64,000 nt of DNA. It comes from Stakelama portus (GTDB lineage Bacteria; Pseudomonadota; Alphaproteobacteria; Sphingomonadales; Sphingomonadaceae). Where the stretch lies: NCBI RefSeq assembly GCF_003171655.1, contig NZ_QFZL01000005.1, positions 62,001 to 126,000 of the forward strand, in the 5' to 3' direction. Below the pieces are notes generated by a model. That model ran no database searches, was not told the origin of the DNA, and saw only the letters and a program-made list of their open reading frames with translations. Every line of letters starts with the position of its first letter. Position 1 is the first letter of the stretch. The position numbers and the translations under genes were made by a program. Of this stretch, positions 24,520 through 33,731 are shown piece by piece.

Positions 24520-25530
24520 TCAGCGCTCCAGAATGGTCCGGTACAGCGCGAGATATTTGCGCGCCATCGCCTGGGCAGTGAAACGTTCCTCGACCGAGTT
24601 GCGGCACGCCCGGCGGCTGATTTCGCCGATCTGTTCCAGCGCCTCGACGGCCTCGCCTCTGTCATGGACCAGAAATCCGGTCACGCCATCGGTGATCAGT
24701 TCGGGCATGCTGCCGCGATTGATCGCGATCACCGGGGTCCCGCACGCCATCGCCTCGACCACGCTCAGGCCGAACGGCTCGTCGAAATCGATCAGGTGCA
24801 GCATCGCCCGCGCATTGCCCAGCGCCTTTATCCGCGCCTCGCCACCAACCGGGCCATGCCAGACGATCTGCTCGCCATCGACATGCGGCTCGACTTCGCG
24901 CTCAAAATAGCCCTTGTCCTGCACGATCCCGTAGAGATGGAGGCGCAGGCCGGCGGCCTTCGCCACCGCGATCGCTTCTGCCGCCCCCTTGTCGGGATGG
25001 ATACGCCCAAAGAACAACAGGTCGTCGCTGCCCCGGGCATCGAAGGCAAAATCCTCGATCCGGATGCCGTGATGAATCGTGGCGGCATAGCGAAGATCCT
25101 TGTGCCGGTCGGCCGCGCTGATCGCGACATAATGGACGCGATCCTCGAACGGCTTGTACATCGGCAGGATGCGGGGGCTGGAAAAGCCGTGGATCGTCGT
25201 CACCATCGGCGTATCGACCAGCGGCGCAAAGGCATGCGCCGGAAAATCGGCCTGATTGTGAATCAGGTCGAATTCGCCCGCGCGCGAAAAGACATGGCTC
25301 AGATGGCGATATTCCCACACCTTGGCGTCAAGGCTGCGATCCTCTTCATATCCGCGCGGCACCACGCCATCGAGCGCGCCGGAGGTTTCCGAATCCCGCG
25401 TCGCGAACAGCGTGACGTCGACGCCCTCGGCCACCAGCGCCTCGGTCAGAATGCTCGTCACCAGTTCCCACGGGCCGTAATGGCGCGGCGGCGTGCGCCA
25501 TGCGACGGGCGCGATCATTGCGATCCTCAT
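24520..25530 (-). CDS. Glycosyltransferase family 4
   Basis: 336 residues, GT-B fold. N-terminal MRIAMIAPVAWRTPPRHYGP, the central LLFFGRIHPDKG and the C-terminal EPFGLSVVEAMACGTPVIAI motif with the EX7E pair characteristic of retaining GT4 enzymes. It transfers a sugar from an activated donor. ATG at 25530 overlaps the start region of the GH13 stop by 4 bases. It is the last gene of a GH130-GH13-GT4 unit, which suggests synthesis and recycling of a small oligosaccharide or glycoside. Confidence 0.88.
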   Translation of the reverse strand: MRIAMIAPVAWRTPPRHYGPWELVTSILTEALVAEGVDVTLFATRDSETSGALDGVVPRGYEEDRSLDAKVWEYRHLSHVFSRAGEFDLIHNQADFPAHAFAPLVDTPMVTTIHGFSSPRILPMYKPFEDRVHYVAISAADRHKDLRYAATIHHGIRIEDFAFDARGSDDLLFFGRIHPDKGAAEAIAVAKAAGLRLHLYGIVQDKGYFEREVEPHVDGEQIVWHGPVGGEARIKALGNARAMLHLIDFDEPFGLSVVEAMACGTPVIAINRGSMPELITDGVTGFLVHDRGEAVEALEQIGEISRRACRNSVEERFTAQAMARKYLALYRTILER

Positions 25531-27110
25531 CCCAAAATCACTCCCTCGTTGCGGCGCAGCTGCGGCGGCTCGCCATCGCCATGCGTCGACAGCAGGACGC
25601 GCAACCCCCGCGCCCATTCGGGCAGTTCGAAACGCTGCGGCGCGTCGGTAAGGTTGAGCAGCACCAGCAGCCGGTCGTCGCCGTCGCGCCGTTCATAGGC
25701 AAGTACGGCATCATTGCCGGCCACGGGCAACCAGTCGCCCACCGACAGCGCGGGATGCCGCCGCCGCAGCGCCAGCAGGTCGTGATGCAGCCGCCACATC
25801 GACCGCGTCTCGCGGCGCTGCGCGGCAACATTGCGCGTCTGCCAGTCGCCATGCATCGGCAGCCAGGGGTCACCGTCGCTGAACCCGCCATTGGGCGCGC
25901 CGTCCCATGCCATCGGCGTCCGCACCGGATCGCGCCCCAGCCCCTTGCCCGGCTCGTTGAGCTCGCGCGGGTCGTGGATACGTTCCGCCGGAATGGCGAC
26001 ATCGGCCATCCCGATCTCGTCGCCATAATAAATCGTCGGCGTGCCGCGCAGCGTCAGCAACAACATCGCCGCAACCCGCGCCTGCGCCGGTCCGACACGC
26101 GTCGCGGCGCGCGGCCGATCGTGATTGCCCAGCACCCAGTTGGGCCAGCCGCCCGCGGGCAGCGCCGCTTCATATTCGGCGATCAGCCGCGCGAGCGCCG
26201 GAGCATCCCAGGGCGCCTCGATCAGCTGAAAATTGAACGGCAGATGCACTTCGGGTTCGCCGCGCCCATAATAGTCCATCAGCTTTTCGACCGGCAGATA
26301 GATTTCGCCGATCAGCACGCGCGCCGGGGTATAACGCTCCGCCAGCCTGCGCATCGCCGCCGCGATCCCATGCACTTCGGGCTGGTCGGTCGAATGGAGC
26401 TGGAACACGCGCAGCATCTCGCCCATCGCCGGGGTCCAGTCGGGATTGGCAGGATTGTCGGGAAAATCGGCGTGCTTGACCATGTGCCAGAGCACGTCGA
26501 TGCGGAAACCGTCGATCCCCCGGTCGAGCCAGAAGCGCAGCACGTCGAGCATCGCTTCGACCACTTGCGGATTGCGCCAGTTGAGGTCGGGCTGCGCCTT
26601 CAGGAACGCGTGGTAATAATATTGGCCGGTCGCCGCGTCCCATTCCCATGCCGATCCGCCGAAATCGCTGATCCAGTTGTTGGGCGGGTGGCGATTGCCC
26701 TCGGCATCGATCACCGGATCGCGCCAGAGATACCAGTCGCGCCTGGGATTATCGCGGCTCGACCGGCTTTCGAGGAACCAGCGATGCTGATCCGAAGTGT
26801 GATTGGGCACGAAATCGAGCAGGATCTTGAGGCCGCGCGCGTGGCACGCCGCAATCAGCGCATCGAGATCGTCGAGCGTGCCGAACCGCGCATCGACATC
26901 GCAATAATCGGCGACGTCATATCCGAAATCCGCCATCGGCGAAGGAAAGATCGGCGAAATCCAGATCGCATCGATGCCCAGCGCCACCAGATCGTCGAGC
27001 CGCGTGGCGATTCCGCGAAGGTCGCCGATCCCGTCGCCGTTCGAATCCTGGAAACTGCGCGGATAGATTTGATAGATCACGCCGCGTTGCCACCAGGCCG
27101 GTTCGGTCAT
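25527..27110 (-). CDS. GH13 alpha-glucosidase/alpha-amylase family enzyme
   Basis: 527 residues. (beta/alpha)8 barrel with the seven GH13 regions: IDAIWISPIFPSPMADFGYD, LLDFVPNHTS, GFRIDVLWH (nucleophile Asp), VLIGEIY (acid Glu), LGNHDRP (third Asp), then a small C-terminal beta domain. The QIYPRSFQDSNGDGIGDL opening is typical of alpha-glucosidases/oligo-1,6-glucosidases rather than long-chain amylases. No signal peptide, so it is cytoplasmic. It overlaps the GT4 gene by 4 bases. Confidence 0.93.
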   Translation of the reverse strand: MTEPAWWQRGVIYQIYPRSFQDSNGDGIGDLRGIATRLDDLVALGIDAIWISPIFPSPMADFGYDVADYCDVDARFGTLDDLDALIAACHARGLKILLDFVPNHTSDQHRWFLESRSSRDNPRRDWYLWRDPVIDAEGNRHPPNNWISDFGGSAWEWDAATGQYYYHAFLKAQPDLNWRNPQVVEAMLDVLRFWLDRGIDGFRIDVLWHMVKHADFPDNPANPDWTPAMGEMLRVFQLHSTDQPEVHGIAAAMRRLAERYTPARVLIGEIYLPVEKLMDYYGRGEPEVHLPFNFQLIEAPWDAPALARLIAEYEAALPAGGWPNWVLGNHDRPRAATRVGPAQARVAAMLLLTLRGTPTIYYGDEIGMADVAIPAERIHDPRELNEPGKGLGRDPVRTPMAWDGAPNGGFSDGDPWLPMHGDWQTRNVAAQRRETRSMWRLHHDLLALRRRHPALSVGDWLPVAGNDAVLAYERRDGDDRLLVLLNLTDAPQRFELPEWARGLRVLLSTHGDGEPPQLRRNEGVILG

Positions 27111-27172
27111 CGCACGTCTCCCTTCGCACCCGCAGCATAGCGCGGGCGTGCATCGGAAGGAATCCCGCGTCT

Positions 27173-27437
27173 AGGTCGTGAACCCATAAACGGCACCGAC
27201 GAGGCGCCGGAATGGCAAACATATCGGGCCAAAGTGGCCGCCGGGAGGGCTGGGCGCCCTTCCAAGGCCGCTTTGGGTCGAGATGGAAGCCATTCCGGCG
27301 TCCGCAAGGATTTGACCAAAATGGCCCGGCGCTGCGTCGGCAGAGCTTGAAATATCGCCATATTCCTGCGCCCTGCCTCCTTGCGCTGAGCCATTTTGCC
27401 TCAAACCTCGGCGGCGCCCTTTATGGGTTCACGACCT
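27173..27437. mobile_element. MITE-like element with 32-bp terminal inverted repeats
   Basis: The left end (27173-27204) and right end (27406-27437) are inverted copies: the outer 18 bases, AGGTCGTGAACCCATAAA, are identical and the next 14 differ at three positions. The 265-base body has no convincing gene. No target duplication is visible next to the ends (TCT versus GGC), so the true boundaries may differ by a few bases. The right end contains the stop codon of the GH130 gene. It is probably mobilised in trans by an insertion sequence with matching ends elsewhere in the genome. Confidence 0.8.
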
Positions 27438-28554
27438 GGCCAAATCGTTCCTTGGCGATATGCGTCACGCGACACGCCAGGTCCGCTTCGCCCGACGCGA
27501 CGATATAATGATCGCCCGCATCCGCCAGGCCGGTGGTGAACACCACCGGGGTCGGCAGGTACATCTGATGCGCGATGCTCTGGGTCAGCGCCGGATCGGC
27601 TTCGATCAGCGGCGTGGCGTCCTCCTGCCGCACGATGCGAGTCGGATCGTCGCGGTCGAGCAGCGCCCAGAAGGTGCGATAGATGCCCACCGAATCGCGC
27701 TTTTCGACGCCGTGATAGAGCATCAGCCATCCCGCGGGAGTCAGCACCGGCTGCGAACCCCCGCCGACCCGCAGCGCCGACGTCGAATCCTTTCGCGCGC
27801 GCAGCCCCGGAGCATCGGCGGGCTTCCAGTGCAGCCCGTCGGGCGACGATGCGAAGTGGATCGCTGGCCCGCCCGCAAAAATGCTGTCGGGCGGCGGCGC
27901 GAAATAGCATTCGCCAAGCGGCCGGGTCAGCGCCATGAACTTGCCACCCGGCTTGCCCTCGAACAGCACCATGTCCTTGTTCTGATGATCGAGCACCACG
28001 CCCATCGGCTCGTAATCGAGACCGTTTACCGAGCGGTACATCGCGGTACAGTGCCGTTCGGACGATACCGCGCACACCGTCATCCACCAGCATCCGCCGA
28101 CCAGGCTGATCCGCGCATCCTCGATGCCATATTCCATATACGACGCGCCTGGCGCGACTGCCTTGTCGTAATGGACCTTCACCACCTGTCGGGCGTCGCG
28201 CGACAATTCGACCGGCAACAGCCAGGAAAGCGACGTCAGCCCCAGCTGCGGCGGATGCCGCCCGCGCAGCGCGAACTGGCGCGGGTCGTTCATTTCGATC
28301 CCCGCCACCGGATGCCGGTCGATCCGATAACGGCCCGCCTCCCACCGGATCGCCAGCGCATGCCCGTCGACGACCGGATCGGTCAGCGCTTCGGCGACGC
28401 GCACCATCATCAGCAAATTGCCGCCCGGCAACCGCGCCAGCCCGGGATTGAACGCACCGAGCACATAAGTCGGCACATCGATGCCATTGCGCAGCGGCGA
28501 GCGTGTCAGATCGACATCGTCCGGGCGAAAGATCAGATAATCATTGTCACCCAT
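27421..28554 (-). CDS. GH130 family glycoside phosphorylase/hydrolase
   Basis: 377 residues, five-bladed propeller of GH130: FNPGLARLPGG, GIEDARISLVGG, the HQNKDMVLFEGK block holding the proposed proton-relay residue, and GGGSQPVLTPAGWLMLYHG. Family members phosphorolyse or hydrolyse beta-mannosides. The last residues (QVVNP-stop) are read from the inverted repeat of the adjacent mobile element, so the native C-terminus was probably replaced. It heads the GH130-GH13-GT4 unit on the minus strand. Confidence 0.88.
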   Translation of the reverse strand: MGDNDYLIFRPDDVDLTRSPLRNGIDVPTYVLGAFNPGLARLPGGNLLMMVRVAEALTDPVVDGHALAIRWEAGRYRIDRHPVAGIEMNDPRQFALRGRHPPQLGLTSLSWLLPVELSRDARQVVKVHYDKAVAPGASYMEYGIEDARISLVGGCWWMTVCAVSSERHCTAMYRSVNGLDYEPMGVVLDHQNKDMVLFEGKPGGKFMALTRPLGECYFAPPPDSIFAGGPAIHFASSPDGLHWKPADAPGLRARKDSTSALRVGGGSQPVLTPAGWLMLYHGVEKRDSVGIYRTFWALLDRDDPTRIVRQEDATPLIEADPALTQSIAHQMYLPTPVVFTTGLADAGDHYIVASGEADLACRVTHIAKERFGQVVNP

Positions 28555-28578
28555 CGACTGGCTCCTGCTCCGACGCGT

Positions 28579-28860
28579 TTATTCCTCGCGCAGCTTTTCG
28601 TGATGCCGAATCACTTCATCGATGATGAAACGCAGGAATTTTTCGGAAAATTCGGGGTCGAGATCGGCATCCTCGGCCAGCTTGCGCAGCCGTTCGATCT
28701 GCCGCCCCTCGCGTCCGGGATCGGCCGGCGGCAGCCCCGATTCGGCCTTGTGGCGGCCCACGGCCTGAGTCACCTTGAACCGTTCGGCGAGCAGATAGAC
28801 CAGAGCCGCATCGATATTGTCGATGCTCTGGCGATAGCGGTTCAGCGTGTCGTCGCTCAT
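28579..28860 (-). CDS. Chorismate mutase, AroQ type
   Basis: 93 residues, all-helical AroQ fold: RYRQSIDNIDAALVYLLAERF, then VGRHKAESGLP and EKFLRFIIDEVIRHHEKLR. The conserved Arg, Lys and Glu positions of the chorismate-binding pocket are in place. It converts chorismate to prephenate. ATG at 28860 begins the conserved domain; the frame up to 28959 is an unlikely extension. It is divergent from the prenyl synthase gene and 18 bases upstream of the GH130 start, on the same strand. Confidence 0.9.
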   Translation of the reverse strand: MSDDTLNRYRQSIDNIDAALVYLLAERFKVTQAVGRHKAESGLPPADPGREGRQIERLRKLAEDADLDPEFSEKFLRFIIDEVIRHHEKLREE

Positions 28861-29011
28861 CTGTTCGGCTCTCCGCAGCGCAGGGGAACGCCCTTTCGCC
28901 CGAGCGGCGTGGCGACGCAAGCCCGCAAGGGGCTTCCCACATGTCGGAAACGGTTTCATCGGGCATCAGAACCCTTGCCTTCCGCTCGGTTAATCGTCAG
29001 AGGACGGGGCA

Positions 29012-30025
29012 ATGTCCGCTACCATCCATCGCATCGGCGCGCGCTCGGAACCTTCGCTGGAGCCGATGATCGCGCTGGTCGCCGCCGACATGAATCTGGT
29101 CAACAGCGTCATTCTGGATCGGATGCAGTCGGACGTGCCGCTTATCCCCGAACTTGCGGGGCATCTGATCGCCGGTGGCGGCAAGCGGATGCGCCCGATG
29201 CTGACGCTCGCCAGCGCGCGGCTGCTCGATTATCCGGGGAAACGCCACCACCGGCTCGCCGCCGTGGTCGAATTCATCCACACTGCCACGCTGCTCCATG
29301 ACGATGTCGTCGACGGATCGGACCTGCGCCGCGGCAAGCGCACCGCGAACATCATCTGGGGCAATCCGGCCAGCGTGCTGGTCGGCGACTTTCTGTTCAG
29401 CCGCAGCTTCGAACTGATGGTCGAGGACGGCAGCCTGAAAGTGCTGAAAATTCTGTCCAACGCCAGCGCAGTGATTGCCGAGGGCGAAGTCAATCAGCTC
29501 ACCTCGGTACGTCGGCTGGACCTTAGCGAAGAACGCTATCTCGACATTATCGGCGCCAAGACCGCCGCGCTGTTCGCCGCCGCCTGCCGCATCGCCGCCG
29601 TGGTGGCCGAACGCAGCGAGACCGAGGAAATGGCGCTCGACGCCTATGGCCGCAATCTCGGCATCGCGTTTCAGCTGGTCGATGACGCAATCGATTATGT
29701 GTCGGACGCGGGCACGATGGGCAAGGATGCGGGAGACGATTTCCGCGAAGGCAAGATGACGCTTCCCGTCATCCTGGCGTATGCCCGCGCCGAAGGCGAG
29801 GATCGCGATTTCTGGCGCGAGGCGATTGCCGGACGCAAGATCAGCGACGCCGATTTCGCGCATGCCGTCGAACTGGTGCGCCGCACCCGCGCGCTCGACG
29901 ACACGCTCGCCCGCGCGCGCCATTTCGGCCAGCGCGCGATCGACGCGCTCGGCATCTTCCCGGCAGGCGACGCACGCGACGCGATGGTTCAGGCCGTCGA
30001 ATTCGCAGTAGCCCGAGCCTATTGA
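29012..30025 (+). CDS. ispB: Long-chain polyprenyl diphosphate synthase
   Basis: 337 residues, trans-prenyltransferase fold. First Asp-rich motif LLHDDVVDGSDLRRG and second motif QLVDDAIDYV, with GGGKRMRP near the N-terminus for allylic substrate binding. Small residues in front of the first motif fit a long product such as the C50 chain of ubiquinone-10. It makes the ubiquinone side chain. No start conflict; promoter lies in the short gap after the chorismate mutase. Confidence 0.9.
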   Translation: MSATIHRIGARSEPSLEPMIALVAADMNLVNSVILDRMQSDVPLIPELAGHLIAGGGKRMRPMLTLASARLLDYPGKRHHRLAAVVEFIHTATLLHDDVVDGSDLRRGKRTANIIWGNPASVLVGDFLFSRSFELMVEDGSLKVLKILSNASAVIAEGEVNQLTSVRRLDLSEERYLDIIGAKTAALFAAACRIAAVVAERSETEEMALDAYGRNLGIAFQLVDDAIDYVSDAGTMGKDAGDDFREGKMTLPVILAYARAEGEDRDFWREAIAGRKISDADFAHAVELVRRTRALDDTLARARHFGQRAIDALGIFPAGDARDAMVQAVEFAVARAY

Positions 30026-30218
30026 GCACACCCAGATCTCTCCGCTTGGGGGAGAGACAGCAAAGCTTGACGGCGAAGCCATCTGGCGACGCTTGAGAGG
30101 GGCGGCCACAAACCGAAACGCCTCGTGTATAAACCCCTCTCAACTGCGGCTAGGCGCCAGGCGCCAAGCCTTCGCAGCTCTGCCCAAGGGAAAGAGTTGT
30201 CGAATTACCTTCCGGCGA

Positions 30219-30431
30219 TCACTCGTCATCCTCGTCGCCGTCATCATCCTCATCCGCCATCAGCAGATCGTCATCGTCGCGCTCCAGCTCCTCGGCAATC
30301 GCATCGGTGATCAGGTCGAGCTGATCGAAACTCGCGACGAATTCGGACGTGTCGCCGTCCTCGTCTTCCAGCATCAGCACATAATCCTCGCCCGTGCGCG
30401 AGATGGAAAAATGGGCAAGCAGCTTGGCCAT
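30219..30431 (-). CDS. Small highly acidic conserved protein
   Basis: 70 residues with a short folded part (MAKLLAHFSISRTGEDYVLML) and a C-terminal tail of almost only Asp and Glu. The N-terminal part resembles small DUF1292-like proteins, but this is not certain. GGAGTAGAGG precedes the ATG. The 190 bases between it and the prenyl synthase stop, and the 230 bases on its other side up to the helicase, hold no gene that I can support. Confidence 0.65.
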   Translation of the reverse strand: MAKLLAHFSISRTGEDYVLMLEDEDGDTSEFVASFDQLDLITDAIAEELERDDDDLLMADEDDDGDEDDE

Positions 30432-30662
30432 CCTCTACTCCTCTTTTCAGCCTTCCGCCCCGCAACGCACCACATCGCGGCTGGTGCCGTGAAAAAATCA
30501 TCGCGATGCTGTCCTACAGGGCGGTTTCTGTGTCATGGCGTGCAGGAATCGCGATGTCGTGCTCCTTTCCCCTTTCCTCTGCCACTGCTCCGCGCGGCTC
30601 TGCGCGAAGGGCAGATCATGGGGGACGTACCGTGAACTTCGTAAACTTCCGCGCGCGATCGC

Positions 30663-33173
30663 ATGGGTGATCTGCCGATTCACGCCGTACTTCCCGCGCT
30701 GCTCGATTCGCTGCGCCGGGGGAGCAATGCCGTGCTGGTCGCACCGCCCGGCGCAGGCAAAACCACCGCCGTCGCGCCGGCATTGCTCGACGAAGACTGG
30801 TGTGCGGGCGAAATCCTGCTGCTCTCGCCACGCCGCCTCGCCGCGCGCGCAGCCGCCGAACGCATGGCCGCACTCGCGGGCGAGCCGGTCGGCAGGACGT
30901 TCGGCTATGCCACGCGGATGGATACGAAACGCTCGGCGGCGACGCGCGTCACCGTCCTGACCGAGGGGATTTTCGTCAATCGCATTCAGGCCGATCCCGA
31001 GCTGGCGGGCGTTTCGGCGGTGCTGTTCGACGAAGTTCATGAGCGCAGCCTTGACAGCGATTTCGGCCTCGCGCTCGCGCTGGATGCGCAATCGGGGCTG
31101 CGCCCGGACCTGCGGATCGTGCCGATGTCGGCTACGCTCGACGGCGCGCGCTTTTCGGCGCTGATGCACAACGCTCCGGTGATCGAAAGCGAGGGGCGCA
31201 GCCATGTGCTGACCCTCCACCATATCGGCCGCAATGCCGAGGCACGGATCGAGGATTCGGTCGCCGCCGCGATCCGTCTGGCACTGCGCGAGCAAGATGG
31301 CGGTATCCTTGCCTTCCTGCCCGGCGTTGCCGAAATCGAACGGACCGCCGAACGGCTCGATCCCGGCGCAGAGATGGTGCTCCACAAACTTCACGGCAGC
31401 CTTGACCCCGCAGCCCAGCGCGCGGCGATCGCGCCCGATCCGCAGGGGCGGCGCAAGATCGTGCTGGCAACCAGCATCGCCGAAACCTCGCTGACGCTCG
31501 ACGGGATCCGCGTCGTCGTCGACAGCGGCCTTGCCCGCCGCCCGCGCTATGATCGCGCCGCCGGGATGACGCGGCTCGTTACCGAACGCGCCAGCCAGGC
31601 ATCGGTAACGCAGCGCGCAGGCCGCGCCGCGCGACAGGGGCCCGGCACTGCCTATCGCCTGTGGGAGGAAGCGGCGACTGCCGGGCTGCCACGCTTCGAC
31701 ACGCCCGAAATCCTCGAGGCGGATTTGTCGGCGCTGACGCTCGATTGCGCGATCTGGGGCGTGTCCGATCCGCGCGACCTGCAATGGCTCGATCCCCCGC
31801 CCGCCGCCGCGATTGCCGAGGCGCGGTCGCGGCTGGCAACGCTCGATGCGCTCGACAGCGACGGCCGCCCCACCGATCATGGGCGCGCGATCGCCCGCCT
31901 GCCGCTGCCGCCCCGGCTCGGCCATATGCTGGTCCGCGCGAGCGAAATGGGGCTCGCACGGATGGCCGCGCAAGTCGCCACGCTGCTCGGCGAGCGGGGA
32001 CTTGGCGGCAACGACCCTGATCTGGAGCTGCGCTTGCGGCGATGGGGCAATGAGCGCGGCAAGCGCGCCGAGGGCGCCCGCAAGCTCGCCGAACGCTGGG
32101 CGAAGCTCGGAGCAAAAACCCCGCTCGACCCGAGCGAAGTCGAGGGACGCGCCGGAGGCGCCGGGCATCGTGTCTCGACTGCGCTCGACACGAACGGCCT
32201 GGCCATCTGCATCGCGCTTGCCTTCCCCGATCGCATTGCCCGGCGCCGCGATCCCACCGGCGAAAACTGGGCATCGGTGGGCGGGCGCGGATTCCGGCTC
32301 GATCCCACCGCATCGCTTGCCAGCCACGAATGGCTTGCCGTCGCCGAAACCCAGGGCATGGCATCGGGCGCGCGCATTCTTTCCGCCGCCGCCATCGACT
32401 TCGCGACAGTCGAAACGCTGTTCGCCGACCGTATCGAAACGCGCCGCAGCGTCCGGTTCGATGCCGCCACCGGCGCCGTCGAAACGCTGCGCGAGCGGCG
32501 GCTGGGCGCGATTCGCCTGTCGAGCGGCCCCGATTCGGCAGCCAGCACCGAAGAGATCGAAGCCGCGCTTCTCGAAGGCGTGCGCGGCGGCGGCCTTTCG
32601 CTCCTTCCCTGGCGCGACGCAGCGCTGGCCCTGCGCACCCGCGCCGCCTTTGCCTTTGGCGCGGATGCCGATCCGATCAGCGAAAGCGCGCTGATCGAAC
32701 GTCTCGACGAATGGCTGCCACCGCTGCTGTCGGGCAAGCGACGCCTCGACGCGATCGGCGCCGATGCGCTTCATGGCGCTTTGCAGGGCCTGCTCGGTTG
32801 GGATGGCATGCAGACGATCGATCGCCTCGCCCCCGCCCGGTTCGAAACCCCCGCCGGATCGAGTCACGCGATCGACTATGGCGCCGAAGGCGGTCCGCGC
32901 GTCGAATTGCGCGTGCAATCGCTGTTCGGCCTGTCCGAACATCCCGCGATCGGCACCAACCGCATCCCGCTGGTGCTCAGCCTCACTTCGCCCGCCGGTC
33001 GCCCGATCCAGACGACGCGCGACTTGCCCGGATTCTGGGCGGGAAGCTGGGCGGCGGTGGCCAAGGAAATGCGCGGGCGCTATCCCAAACACCCCTGGCC
33101 CGAAGATCCCGCCAGCGCCAATGCGACGCTGCGCACGAAAAAAGCCGATGCAAGAGGCGGCGGCCCGCGATAA
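30663..33173 (+). CDS. hrpB: ATP-dependent helicase HrpB
   Basis: 836 residues, DEAH-box helicase of the HrpB family: Walker A APPGAGKTTAV, DEVH box, SAT (VPMSATLDG), LATSIAETSLTLDG and QRAGRAARQGPG, then the HA2 and the HrpB-specific C-terminal domain ending in WPEDPASANAT. It unwinds RNA duplexes; its precise target in bacteria is unknown. The start lacks a clear ribosome site. The stop is 23 bases ahead of the complex I subunit start. Confidence 0.92.
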   Translation: MGDLPIHAVLPALLDSLRRGSNAVLVAPPGAGKTTAVAPALLDEDWCAGEILLLSPRRLAARAAAERMAALAGEPVGRTFGYATRMDTKRSAATRVTVLTEGIFVNRIQADPELAGVSAVLFDEVHERSLDSDFGLALALDAQSGLRPDLRIVPMSATLDGARFSALMHNAPVIESEGRSHVLTLHHIGRNAEARIEDSVAAAIRLALREQDGGILAFLPGVAEIERTAERLDPGAEMVLHKLHGSLDPAAQRAAIAPDPQGRRKIVLATSIAETSLTLDGIRVVVDSGLARRPRYDRAAGMTRLVTERASQASVTQRAGRAARQGPGTAYRLWEEAATAGLPRFDTPEILEADLSALTLDCAIWGVSDPRDLQWLDPPPAAAIAEARSRLATLDALDSDGRPTDHGRAIARLPLPPRLGHMLVRASEMGLARMAAQVATLLGERGLGGNDPDLELRLRRWGNERGKRAEGARKLAERWAKLGAKTPLDPSEVEGRAGGAGHRVSTALDTNGLAICIALAFPDRIARRRDPTGENWASVGGRGFRLDPTASLASHEWLAVAETQGMASGARILSAAAIDFATVETLFADRIETRRSVRFDAATGAVETLRERRLGAIRLSSGPDSAASTEEIEAALLEGVRGGGLSLLPWRDAALALRTRAAFAFGADADPISESALIERLDEWLPPLLSGKRRLDAIGADALHGALQGLLGWDGMQTIDRLAPARFETPAGSSHAIDYGAEGGPRVELRVQSLFGLSEHPAIGTNRIPLVLSLTSPAGRPIQTTRDLPGFWAGSWAAVAKEMRGRYPKHPWPEDPASANATLRTKKADARGGGPR

Positions 33174-33195
33174 AGAAGCGGCAATGGAGGCAGCA

Positions 33196-33477
33196 GTGAA
33201 CAGCGCACGTATCTATCAGCGACCCAAAAACGCCATGCAGTCCGGCCGTTTCCGGACCGATCAATGGGTGCTGGAATATGATCCGATCGAACCGCAGCGT
33301 CCCGACCCGCTGACCGGATGGCCGGGATCGGGCGACACCCGCAACCAGCTGCGCCTCAATTTCCCGACGCTCGACGCGGCCAGGGAATATGCCGAACGCG
33401 AAGGCATCCCCTTCCACGTCGTCCCCGCGCCGACCCGCAAATTGAAACTTCAGGCATACGCCGACAATTTCCGGTGA
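33196..33477 (+). CDS. NDUFS4-like accessory subunit of respiratory complex I
   Basis: 93 residues, matching the ETC complex I conserved family: SARIYQRPKNAMQSGRFRTD, then WVLEYDP and LNFPTLDAAREYAEREGIPF. This small subunit is found in alphaproteobacterial and mitochondrial NADH:ubiquinone oxidoreductase. GTG at 33196 with GGAGG 6 bases upstream is chosen over ATG at 33184, which contains that ribosome site. It is located far from any nuo operon, as usual. Its stop overlaps the next start (GTGA). Confidence 0.9.
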   Translation: MNSARIYQRPKNAMQSGRFRTDQWVLEYDPIEPQRPDPLTGWPGSGDTRNQLRLNFPTLDAAREYAEREGIPFHVVPAPTRKLKLQAYADNFR

Positions 33478-33722
33478 TCGGACTGCTCACCGCGCTGTTG
33501 CTGATACCGTTGCCTGTCGCGGCCCAGGACGTGCCGAGACGCCCGGCACCGAGCCCCTCGCCCACAGCCACGCCGCGCGGTGCGTCTCGCTCGACTGTCT
33601 ATTATCCCAATTGCGCGGCGGCTCGGGCGGCAGGAGCAGCGCCGATTCGCCGGGGTCAGCCCGGCTACCGACAGGCGCTGGATCGCGACAATGACGGGAT
33701 CGCCTGCGAGCCGCGTCGCTAG
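33474..33722 (+). CDS. Secreted excalibur-domain calcium-binding protein
   Basis: 82 residues. A signal peptide (LLTALLLIPLPVAAQ), a Pro/Ser/Thr-rich linker, and a C-terminal excalibur domain YPNCAAARAAG ... YRQALDRDNDGIACE with the calcium-binding DxDxDGxxCE loop and its two cysteines. GTG at 33474 overlaps the preceding stop by 4 bases. It is too short for many gene callers. Function unknown beyond likely calcium binding outside the membrane. Confidence 0.8.
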   Translation: MIGLLTALLLIPLPVAAQDVPRRPAPSPSPTATPRGASRSTVYYPNCAAARAAGAAPIRRGQPGYRQALDRDNDGIACEPRR

Positions 33723-33731
33723 CTCAAAGCC

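Noticed and set aside
27107-27404. 95-codon frame inside the MITE-like element
   Set aside because: No domain, no ribosome site, and it mostly reads the inverted-repeat element; not a transposase.
27167-27443. Target-site duplication flanking the MITE-like element
   Set aside because: The bases next to the two ends (TCT and GGC sides) do not match, so no duplication can be claimed.
30498-33092. 864-codon open frame on the minus strand over hrpB
   Set aside because: Antisense shadow of hrpB with no recognisable motif.
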